From Ischnura elegans (lineage: Eukaryota; Arthropoda; Insecta; Odonata; Coenagrionidae): a stretch of 64,000 bases of DNA. The translations under genes and the position numbers were made by a program. Positions 11,401 through 23,400 of the stretch are shown here, one piece after another. Location of the stretch: the NCBI RefSeq assembly GCF_921293095.1, contig NC_060259.1, positions 28,651,812 to 28,715,811 of the forward strand. Direction: 5' to 3'. The notes below the pieces were generated by a model. The model was not told the DNA's origin. It saw only the letters and a list, made by a program, of their open reading frames with translations, and searched no databases. The first letter of the stretch is position 1. Each line of letters opens with the position of its first letter.

Positions 11401-14400
11401 ACTTAGCCTTGAAGGCAGATAATTATAAAAAAATTAATGTCCTCAAACGTACAGATATGACCGTAGGTGGATCTAGGGGGGGGGGCACAGGCGCACGAGC
11501 CCCTCCTCCCAGATGCTTAAAAAATAGGCAAGATTTTGAATGCAGTTATCATTACATTAGTTTTATTTTTTCTATTACGGAGCCTCAATCATTTAATTTA
11601 ATATTAATAACTTTCATATCAAAATAAAGAGAATATTGTCTACTGTAATTTTTGTATTTTGTATTTAATCTCAAATATAAGCGATTTAGCGATTAGAGAC
11701 CTGTCAGACTCTTGTGCTCCCCCCCCCTCCATAAAAAAATCCTGGATCCGCCCCTGGATATGACTTTCATAATTTCCCTCAACTGGAAGTTTCTATTGTA
11801 ACAATTGAAAATTTAAGTTTAAAAATATGTTTCATCTCCTTTCTTTGTTCTTGTCTCTCCAAACTTTCCAGCCTTTGAGATCAGTTGAATATGTTGCAGA
11901 TATAATTGCATTTATGGGCATAGACATGGTGTACAGAAAGCCTTGAGGTGGGAGGGCACCCGCCTAAAATCATCATGTAACACTCTTCTGTGGATTTGGA
12001 TGTAAATGCATCAGAAAGATCAGTGTCATCACAATTGATATCATAATAAATCACACATTTTTAATTTATAACTACACTAAGACTGGCCAATATTTCTATT
12101 GGTAAAACATCCAGGTTGTCACAAATAACTTTTTGTCAACACTTGATTACTTTTTAATTTGTTTCAACCTTTCTTTCAGCTTTCCAGGAAAAATGTAAAA
12201 TCAATTCCGATTACCTGGAACTTCTCCGTAATGGGACTGTTATGACCAAGTTCCACTCCACCAGTAAATGGCGTGAACATAAGTTATATCTTGATGATAA
12301 AGAAATGAAAGTATATCACAAACATTCCTTCAAAAAATGTCATCGAGCTGACTATGAAAGTAAGTTCAAGGTATGAAACAATATTTCCCCAAATAAAATG
12401 TTTTTCCTATTCTCATAGGCAGATCCCATGGGGGAGAACTTCCCAGAAAATTTTAAATGGCATATTTTTGGTATCCAAAAACTATCCCCCAAAATTGTGT
12501 TAATTATGCATTGTATAATTGCAATTAGGGATTTTCAATGTCCTCCAAAAATGCCTTTAGTCAATATTCAATGTATGGTTAACTGCTAAATTGAGTTTTT
12601 GGTCTTCTGCCACCAATTTTGTAAATATTTGCTTCTTATTGGAGGAGCTCCAATTTGACTATTATGTCTTCAGAGTAAATTCAGAAGGTAATCTATTGAT
12701 GGCACTTGATTTCAAAGTTTTTCATTAATAGCTTGATGGCACATTTTGGATCACAGGGAAGGATTATCCTCAGATCCACCACCAGCTTCACTGATCCATT
12801 CTGCTTTCAGGATTGCTGCCATACAGTTGTTGTTTTTTTAGACGTTTCTCCATCATTCCTGGAGGCTAACTCAGGTTGAAGATTTTCAGGGCATGTTTGA
12901 CCCGAGGAAACCTCTAGGATGGGAGGAGAATCTTTGTTTGGAAAGTAACAACTATGCAGCAGATATCCTGAAAACAGAATGGAGCAGTCAACTACTCATC
13001 AGGGAAACCTCTTGGCCAACTACTGCCAACTCATCTAACCCATTATATGCACATATATTTATGGCCTTCAATAGTCAACAAGTACAAAGACTCCAAAACA
13101 CTTTCTAAACACATAACGGAATAGCAGGAGCGTGAGTCCTTGGACCACACTATTTGGATTTCAGGTTTGGAATTCACTGCTGTGGAATCTCATAACCTTC
13201 ATTTACTGTATGATGCATATAACCAGCTGTACCATTTTTGGCCTTTAAACTCAGTCTTGGGTGAGCTTTGTCAATAAAATTGCTATGGTCAATAAAAGGG
13301 AAAATATAAAGTGTATGGTGAAAAATGATGTCATAAGAATTGTAATGGGATTGAAAAAGATGTCTTAGCTAGAGGGCTAAAAATTATACTCTGTATTGAA
13401 ATATAAACTAAATTTACTACGTCCATACTTTTTCAGAAAGGTTAAAATTTATCATAATGCGTATTGTAGCAGAAAGTACCTAACCTTGGGTTGGTATCTA
13501 AGGACTTCCCGTCCTTGAGTAATGGTAAAAGATCTAAGGTTGGTACCAGTAGTCACTTCCGGTTCCCCATTACGGTAAAGTGATAATGTGTATGAGCTAT
13601 CAAATAAATACATAGCCATCCAGTGCCGGCGTGCTCATTTAATCAGTATTCCCCTCCTGGACCAATAATACAACACGAATAAATATGTGAAATGCTTTCC
13701 TGAAATTATTCGGGGTATTCTCAGGCTTTCAAATTACTTTTATGTTTCACCACTACAAATAATTCAGGTCAAATGCTGCCTTTGAGGTTTCAGCCATGCA
13801 TAGTTGGCTGATTCATTCTGCTTTCAAGATTGATCAAGGTTGTCGCTTTCAGACAATGTTTCTCCTCCCATCTTGGAGGCATCTTCAGCTCAAAGATTTA
13901 GGTCAAAGATGACCTTTTCGACCTGCATATACCTCAAGGAGGGGAGGAGAAATGCTGCCTGAAAACAATAACTACAAAGCAGCTATTCCAAAGCAGAATG
14001 GTGCAATGAAGATTGAAGTTCTATTTAAATGAATAAAACCTTCTGGAGACTGGTTTACTACTTATTTTGGCCCTTAAAATTTATAGGTGTGTAAATTTCT
14101 GATGTTTCTCAGTGTGTTTGGATATCTGCTGCAGAGCTTTAGCCTTTTCCATTTGGGTGTCGAGTGATACTCGACATTGCCTAGCGCACTACTAACTTTC
14201 ATACACTGAACCAGCACGATTCTCCATTTAAGGTATTTAAAAATTAAATTCAAAGTGGACTACTGGTATATGGGCTGCCTAATTCTTAGTGCAAAGGTTA
14301 AAAACAGGCTGATGGTGTGGAAGGGTGAGGAGAAAGTGGTTCCTGCAGAACTTTCTCAACTATTCTTTCTTCATTTCTTGAAAGTTCCACACCAACCACT

Positions 14401-17400
14401 TTCCCCTCCCCGCAGCCATGAAGCTATAAACTGATGCACAACTTTCTTGAATAAATTATCCATGAAGAGGTCCCCTGAAAGGGAGAAGAAATGTCATCCC
14501 TAATTTTATGTAAAGGTGTGGGTAATCTCAAAACCATTATCAAGTAATATATGAGCCAAAAAATTTTAACAGCATCACATTCTTAAATTATCTCTTGCAG
14601 ATATCATTTCCCTTGTTGCCATATTCACTGATGCATTATTCTAAAGCACTGAGTGTTGCGAGTGATTTTTGCATTTATGCACAGGGGTGCAAATATACAC
14701 AGGGCAAATCACCATCCCAGCAAAGCCAAATATTTTTAATGATGAATTTCACCCTTGGTGTGTATTTGTATTTGTCTCTTTCATCTCTCCCTCATCCCTC
14801 CTTCATGCTGTCATTATCCCCAGAGTCTTTCAATTTTGTTCTTAATTTTTCTGCTGACGCTTAATGCATTCATATATTTACATCCTAATTTAGAGTACCT
14901 GATTAAACAATCTTAGATAAAAAGTAGTTCTCTTCATAGGAAATTTAAACTGAGTCCTTCTGAAGGAATAATCAAGTTTTTTTTTAATAACAGATGGAAT
15001 TTGAGGGATAAGATAAGGGCTTTCTTTTAGAAGAAAATGGGGTAACTCCATTCCGACATCTTTTTTTGGGTTATGTTCGCAACCTCATTCTGGATAAGTG
15101 TGTGACTAGGGTTTTACTAGTGGGTATACAAATGTCAAGTGCAACAGTTTCCCCACCTTTATCTCCAAAAATTGCCCTGGATGGGATAATACTCATCAAC
15201 CCTTTCACTGCTGTGAACGCACCTGGTATGTTCGCACGGCAGGCTGCTGTGAACATACTTATCTTTCTCCCTGCCATGCACTTTCGCCAAAGCACTTCAA
15301 AGGGTCCCTAATCCGGGACACTTTCCTCGACGAGCTCACCCTCGCTGGCCCCTCTCTTCGACCCTCAGAGCGGGGTCCTACCTCCCAAAAAGTGACCGCT
15401 CTGACTGCATTTTGAAGATCTATCAATCAATACCATCATCAAAAAATGATTGTTTGCATTGCACTCCTGCCAATCAGGCAATCAAGTACACCTTTGAACT
15501 GTGTTTCTGCGATGAGAAACAACGATTTTGTTAACTTTGCTAAAATGGCCAATTTCTGGTGGTCCACAGCCACGTTTTATAGCAAAGTTGACAAAATCGT
15601 TATTTTTCATCACAGAATCACGGTTTAAAGACATACTTGATTGCTTGATTGGCAGGAGTGCGATGCAAACAATCATTTTTTGATAATCGGATTGATTCGT
15701 TGATTTTCAAATTGCAGTCAGAGCGGTCACTTTTCGGGAGGGAGGCCCCCACTAGGAGGGTCGAAGAGAGGGGCCAGCGAGGGTGAGCTGGTCAAGGAAA
15801 GGGTCCCGGATTTGCGACCCTACGAGGGTGTACCACGCCCATCCTGGAAGTACCTGCTCCATGGCCCAAGGAAACTCATTTTAACCTTTTCGCCGCCTGT
15901 GAAGAGAAGGTTTTCAGAGATTGAACAGCAGTGAAAGGGTTAAACTATTCTGTGTGTCACTGAAATACCTGTTTATAACTCATTTCCTTTTACTCTTCTT
16001 TCAGTTGATTTGATTGACATTATCGAAGTGAGGAAAGGTTGGAAGACTGACACATTCAACAAGATTGAGTCGAAGATAGAAAAATATAGGAGGAGGAGTG
16101 AAGAAAGTGATAATGCACTGGCTCGGAAGAAGTCAAAAAAATTCTCATTCATGGACGAAGGAGTGTGCTTCTCAATAGTGCATGGAAATGACAGAAAAAG
16201 CTTAGATTTGGCTGCTGAGAGTAAAGAAATTGCTGAAGTGTGGGTCATTACTCTTCAACACATAGTAACAGTCCTGAAGGAGCTGGAGCATACCGAGCAG
16301 TATGACAGGCATGTACATGAGTTACATTTCTTGCATATGTGTATCAGCTTTTTTGCCCACCTTCCTGCAGCTAGCAAATTTCATGTAAGTCAGTGCAAGA
16401 AATAGTCATATCATAAATTTTATAAATGATGATTTTACAAAGGACTTTCAAAATAAATAATATAATCATATTCAAGCATGTAGACAATGTGATGAAGCAA
16501 GAGGACAAGCATATATGTTTCCTGAGAGAATGAGGATTTGATCATTTTGGCGTCTCTGCTGCTGGTTTTGCTAGCCGTCAATTAAACTTCTTTGCACTTG
16601 ATGAACAACCAATAGCTTGCATAGAGGAATATATTAGAGAGAGACAATCTGTGGTCCATTCTTTGAAATTGTTATAACAATATTTACGAAAACATCTCAT
16701 TTTAAAAGTGAAGCCTTAGAACGTTTCTGCTATCAAGATGTCATGTTTCTTGGCAAGTTTTAGTGATGCGCAATAGAGTACGGCCTTTAGAATGAAAATA
16801 ACCTACTATTATTTTTATTCTTCCACAAAAATGGCAGTTTCAGTTCACATAAAAAAGGGAACATCTTTATATTTAGGCAACCCGCAACACGGTAGAAGAG
16901 GAACATTCAATGGGAATAAAATATGTAACCCTGCCACGTGAACGGCTGTGAAATATACAAGAATTGCCATGAGAAAACATTCCCCTAGACCGGGAATCGA
17001 ACCACGGACCTTTGGCTTTCCTTTTGGCATTTCAATTGTGTCTAGGGGCACAGCTAGGAACTAAGGTTCGGGGGGGAGTTTAGGTGCAACTAATACCGGT
17101 GTGTGCGGGGGTACAGAATACCCACCAGGATAAGCAGTAGGTGCGAGATTAATAAATTGCAGAATTTTAAGATAAATGGTTCAAAATGGTGAGTTTTACG
17201 GCTTTCTGAAGGATAATTTATTAAACCTTACACTATTCTATTAGTACATAATATCAATTCAATTAAATAAAATGGATTAAACTTAAAAATTTCTCTGAGC
17301 TCTGGGGGGGGGTTTTATTCCCTAAACCTCCCCCCCCCCCCTCGCTGCACCACTGATTGTGTCTGTACAACAAAATTTATTGATTCAAATGATAAATCTT

Positions 17401-20400
17401 GAAATTCTTATAGGTTGTTGCCTTAAGCGGCAATATACTTCTTTCAGTGACTCCTCGATGTTTGATACACTTCCCAGAAAGCGGTGACTGGAATATTCTC
17501 TAGAGTACACGACATTGCTCTTTGGATGTCCTCAATGGTATTAAAATGGCACCCTATCATCTTACTTCAGATTCTCTGAAATGGGAAGAGTTTTGGCCGT
17601 GCAATGTCGGGACTATAAGTTGGCTGCAGTAGAGTTGTGTAATTAAGCTTTGCTAGGAACTTGTGGATCAATAGAGCAGTGTGGCATGATACATTGTCCT
17701 CATGAAGCATTCACAATGAAGTGGGCATATGCCTTGTGCGGGTGAGAGCCAAATCGTCAGTAATAATCGTGAACTCAGTCCCATAAAGAATATTTAGCTC
17801 ATCTGCTAGCCACCTAGCATTAACATGTCTGTCAGCATTCAATAATTCATGCAAATGGGTCACATCATAAGGCATTGAATATGTCTGCAGCTGTGAAGAG
17901 TGAGCTACATCAGTAATATCTTCCCAGCTCTTTTTGATTTTTTTTTTCGCCAGTTGGAAATTGAAACAATCACTGAACAATGGTTTACTCAAACAATGAT
18001 GCTGAAGCTCTCACAGCTCAGAGTGGACTATGGGAGGCAGAAAAGGAAAACTGATACCCCTCTCCACAATTCCCCACCATCAGGGTAGTGCTCAGTTCAA
18101 TAGGAACACCTGAAAGCTACCAATTGCATTATTTTTTAGCATCACCTGTGCATTAAAAAAATGAGTAGATAAATTTGATTTTGAGATAAGCTACGGGTCA
18201 AAATGACCTATCCTGTCCTTATTGCATTTAGGTGACTTTCTTCTCCTTTCATACAGAGTGTATAAATAATCTCATTCACAGCTAAGAACAGCTTTTGCAG
18301 TGGCATGAGGTTCAGCATCTGTTTTGGCTTTCTTGTAGCCATAATTTCCTTGCATTGCTATTCCTGATGAATTGTAGAGACGAACACTATCATACAGCAT
18401 CATGAGCCTTCGAAAAATTTCACTTTCTGATTTTGGTTGAACAATTTCATAATGAGCTTGCTTAACATTTATTAGATTTCATCAGTGTTTAACGTTTAGA
18501 TAGAAATACAGAATCTTAATTGGTTTGATAACTGACCCCATTGAGCATTGATTTCTTATTCCTCATGTCTTCAATTTTTTCAACAGATGGCTGAAGAAGC
18601 AGTTTGAGGGTGCTGACATTGACAAAAGTGGAGGACTTAATTTTTCAGAATGCTGCAAACTATTACAACAGCTCAACATTAAAATGCAAATACGAGAAGC
18701 TAAGAAGTTGTTTGATGTAAGTTAATGATTTGATTTCTTGTACATGTATACACATATATTTCATTTTTATATGCACATCTGATGTTTCACATCAAGAAAG
18801 TTATTCACATAGAGTAAACCACCTTTGTTCTTGAAGTAATGCTGTGATGTCTCGAGGTTTTTCTCCTGCACCTTGGTTATATGATAGAATCACGAAGATA
18901 CTTCATTCATAGGCGTACCCAGCGAGAGGGAGGGGGGCAGCTGCCCCCCTAGAAGCAAAAATCGCAAAAGTTTTAAAGCAAAATCAGTACTGAATTGAAA
19001 CAAAAGCATTCAGAAAAATTTCTTTAAACCAACGAAAAATTATATGTATCAGTATAAGATATATAATTAAATTAAACAATTTTTTCTAGGAAATAATCTC
19101 AGGAGAAAAGCCCGCCCCCAGACCCCCCCCCCCAGTTATGATCCTGGGTGCGCCCTTGACTTCATTCATAGTGCCCATACTGCATTTGCTTGTATAAAAA
19201 CTAAACAAAATAGAGTGTCACAATTCATTCACATTGCTGCTAATAGATTTGTGGGCCAGCATAGAGCCAAAAAAGAAATTCTGTCCAAAAGATTCCTTCT
19301 TCTTTCCTTCCTTCCTTAGTCCTTGCAGTGGCATAAGCTTAAATGGGACAATTTCTGTTTGAGAATGAAGTAAGTGGAGCATTGAGGATGTTTTTTTTTC
19401 CTTTAAAAATATCTCCTATGAAAGTGCAGATGTTTCTTAAATCTTCCTTTTCCAAGGCTTTTCATAGCTGATTCCTAAAACAATTAGCGCTCTCCCCCTG
19501 AGTCCAGAGCTCTGCCCTTGGATGTTGAACATATCATGTGGGTGCGGGTGCAAAATGGAGAGATGGGGTGCCAGAGGAGTTGCATCGTCTGGGTGTGGGT
19601 GTGGTATGGTATTTGGTGGGGGCAACCAACAGCTGACGCCATCTATGGCATAGGGAATGGTAGAGATGGAAGGGTGGAGAGAAAACTGGTGTCAGCATTG
19701 GCCTACTCTAAGCAAAGTGCTTGGTGAGATCTTACCTCTGCCATGTAATTGAATGTGTAATTGTGGTTGCACTTATATGTAGCTGAGTGTATTATGATGA
19801 GAAATACTAATCCCCTGCCTCATGCCCCAGAAGTGGCTTGCAGAGTATTATGTAGACGTAAATGAAAGGCAACAAGGGGACCTTGGCTTAACGTCCCATC
19901 CGACAGATGGAGTGCAAATTTTCAGGTGCTCTCCACAAAGCACTATTGGGAAAATACTGAAAATCTGTGCCACTCCTTGGATTTGAACCGAGGCCCATGG
20001 GGTGGGAAGCCATCTGTTTAGCCACTTCACCAAATCAATCCCCCTTTCAATGTGGGAGTCGAGTGTGGGCTTGGATGATGGAGCAGCTGGGATGCCACGG
20101 TGCGTGATGTGTCTGTGGGTTTGTGGTGGGAGCAATAATAACCTGGTAATATTCTTCTCAGTATTTTTTTATCCTTCCAATTTTGGTGATAACTTCATCT
20201 TTTTCATAGGTAGCTACATCTCCTTAAGCAGCAATTGCCAAAACAAGTTGATCAAATGATAATTGTTCTGAACATAGCCAAGGCCTTATTTCTCCACCTT
20301 ATCTTAATTTCTCTAACGAGAGTCAAAGTATTCAAAGTGCACAATTTGCCAATCTGTGTTGTGGGGGTGAGGACTTGGTTGGTATATGGATTGTGGACAT

Positions 20401-23400
20401 GGCATGTGGTGGAAGACAAGATGGTAGAGTGATGGCACAGGCACCATACTTTCAAAGCAATGCAATGTTTCACATTTTGTCAAGAGGGGTAGAAAATTCC
20501 TCTGTGCACCAAGGGTGTAATTTGCCGTGAAAAAATCATTTTACTTAGCAGGAATTCAAACCCGGATCTCCCAATTGCTGGTCAGATATGCTACCAGTTA
20601 CACTAGATGGGCAATCAGGAAATCCAGGTTCAAATTTTGGCTAAGCCAAATGATATTTTCATGGCATATACACCCTTGATTTATTTGTACACGAGTGCAA
20701 ATAAATTCCCCTGGACCAGGAATAAAACCATGGACCTTTGGCTCTCTGGGCCTCTTTGAAAACCACTGTGGTATCGAGTTTCCTTAATTCCATACCAAAG
20801 CTGGGGTATCATAAAATATTTTCCTCCCAAGGGGGAAAAAACATTTGCTGTGAGTTACCTGGGATGAGGAAATGTATAGAATAAATATGTATTGGTTTAC
20901 TCTGAATTAAGCTCACCTCAGTACCTCACCAATGTTAGATAATATTGAAAAAGTAAGAGAAAACTGGACACTAAGCCTTTTTACGTCATTGGAATGGTTT
21001 TTTATTCTCTAACTAGCCAATTAAAGTGTGCTTAAAGTGAAAAGTATTTAATGCAGATGCTACCCACGATGCACCTGTATTACCCTATCAAAAATCAAAA
21101 TGAAATGCCAATGGCTCACCTACTCCAAAGGGGTCAGGATAGTGTGGTGGCTGAAGTGTTGGCTTCTCACCTGGTGGATTCGGGTTCAAATCCCGGTAGT
21201 AGCGGAGATATTTTATAAAATGCTAGATCCCTGCTTGAGCGCTTTGTGGAGTGCACTTTAGGAATTCCTCTCTGTCCTTTGGATGGGATGCTAAGCCGTG
21301 GTCTCCTTTGCGCCTTTTGTTAAAAGCAGTCTAATGGCAACGTTGGATTTTTCTCCACCCTTCCTTCCTTTAGGTGCGAATGACTTGACCTTTCGCTTGC
21401 CTCTTCTAAATAATATAACATACCATTTCTACCCCGAAAATAACACAATGCGCATGGTGTGTTGCCCCCCTCCAGGGGCAAAAATTTTAAAATTCCTATT
21501 CCCTTTTAACTTTCGATAAATTACATATACATGGCCCCAACGCAGTAATGTAGAGTAAGGAATGTTTTTACCTTCCTGCAATATCTACAGAGCTCTTCTC
21601 TCTGCAGCTGGCATGTTCGGTTAGGGTAATTTGATCCTTCGGAGGGTATGAGAGAGACAACGCCGGATTTTCTCTTACGCTAACTCGGCTTTGTCCTAAA
21701 GTCTCAAGATCATGGGGATCTCCATTCAAATTATTGAAACAATTGAAATTACATTATTCTAAAAACAACAACCACTAAAGCACTGAACCGAAAACAAGGA
21801 GAAATCCTAAGCGTGAGACTAATAAACAAGCATAAAAATGTAATGGTTAAGATCAACGCGTTTGGCTCATTGGATCTGTTCGTTTGTACTAAACACAAGA
21901 TTGAACCAAAGTATAGTTCATAGGTTCTCTGATTGCTATGGTAAATATTGACGGTGATAAACAATGGTTTATTTTTGCATAAATTAAGTGCAGATTTGTG
22001 TAGATTGGAATAGACAAACGAACAGACCTATTGAAATTCCGACGTTCGGTTATATTTGGAACGGGCCCCATACATGGAAAAGCCTAAGGCCTCTTTTCAT
22101 CTAAATCCAACCCTGAAGAGAGGTCTTTCCTGGAGTCGGCAGCGTCTCTTTTGAAAAGCGTTCGCCGTCTCAGTCCGCGCGGAGGTCCTTTGATCGGATG
22201 CAATGGCCAATCTCACACATTGTGACAGCGCGCCCCGTGTTTGGAACAAATTAAGGAGAAGACTTGAGGAACTTGCTGAAAATTCATGTTTTGACCTCAG
22301 AATGTGAGCGGCACGTTCGTCATTTGGCCTCACGGCGTGGAAGGACTCTAAAAATTCCAAAGTCACTGAAATTCGCGACCGTAGGTGATGCAATTCATCA
22401 TGGAAACAGGAATAAAAACCATTTGCCATTTCCGGATGCTCTAGCGTAGAGGGGGAGTAACTTTGGCCTCGCAGACGTGTATAGAAAGCCGACGCCGACA
22501 GAACATCTGAACATTGCTTCCCGCCACTAATCCGATGTGAAATACATCGTCAGTGAAGGAAGTCTTTCACCCATTCCAATGCCTAAAGGACGCGGAGTCG
22601 CTGGGAGAAGAAAATGGAGGTATTTAAAGGAGGCGAACGAGAGCTAAGGACATTTACGCCATGAAGGGAGGGAAGGGTGGAGAGAAACCCGGCGTCGGAA
22701 TCAGCCTACTCCTTACGAAAGGCACCAAGGGGGCCTTTAACGCCCCAATCGACAGACTGAGTAGTGCACTTGAAGTGCCCTCCACAACGCACTGACGTAG
22801 GGATCGGGCAGTCTCTGAAAAATCTCTGCCACCGCAGAGACTTGAACCCGGATCGACTGAGGGGGAAGCCAGCACTCGAGCCATCATACCAACCGGATCC
22901 CCTACAGGCAAATATCGCCAACGGTCTACTTCATGTACCCTAAAAATTTCAATTGCCTGCACGTTCGAGTAGGAGGTATACTCCCTCTTTATCACAGCAC
23001 TCAGCTGAAAGGGATATCGGAAAGGCCCTCAAAAGCTCCTTGAGTCACGGAAGACCTCCACGAAGCACCAAGGTTCTGGTAAAATTGGTGGCATTGTCTC
23101 GTATATTGCGGGAACCATCCAGAATCTTAAGAGAGAGTAGCAATATGAGTGGAAGCGTGAGTTACACCGAGGAAGGGGAATACTAGGAACTAGCGGAGAA
23201 CATTATATGGGGGATGGGCACATCAAGGTTATAGAGGGAGGATGAGAGAGGATTAAAACAGTAATATTGCAGGAAGGAGGGAAAACACAAATCGGCATTT
23301 CGCGAGGTGGTTGTTGGCAGCAGAAAGTGCCATGCATAAGGATTAAGGATAATCTCGTATCGAGGATTTTAGACGTGTAACTAGAATAAATTTTATACGA

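Noticed and set aside
15446..15676. Two similar open frames on opposite strands (both with IVCIALLPI)
   Set aside because: They are mirror images produced by the long inverted repeat, not a conserved protein.
16309..16384. Extending PLC exon 3 to the consensus donor at 16385
   Set aside because: The added residues have no counterpart in PLC-delta, and phase 0 creates a stop in exon 4.
22097..22429. 110-codon minus-strand frame in a G+C-richer patch of PLC intron 4
   Set aside because: No known domain, no splice structure, and an overlapping plus-strand frame of similar quality; kept as unexplained composition only.
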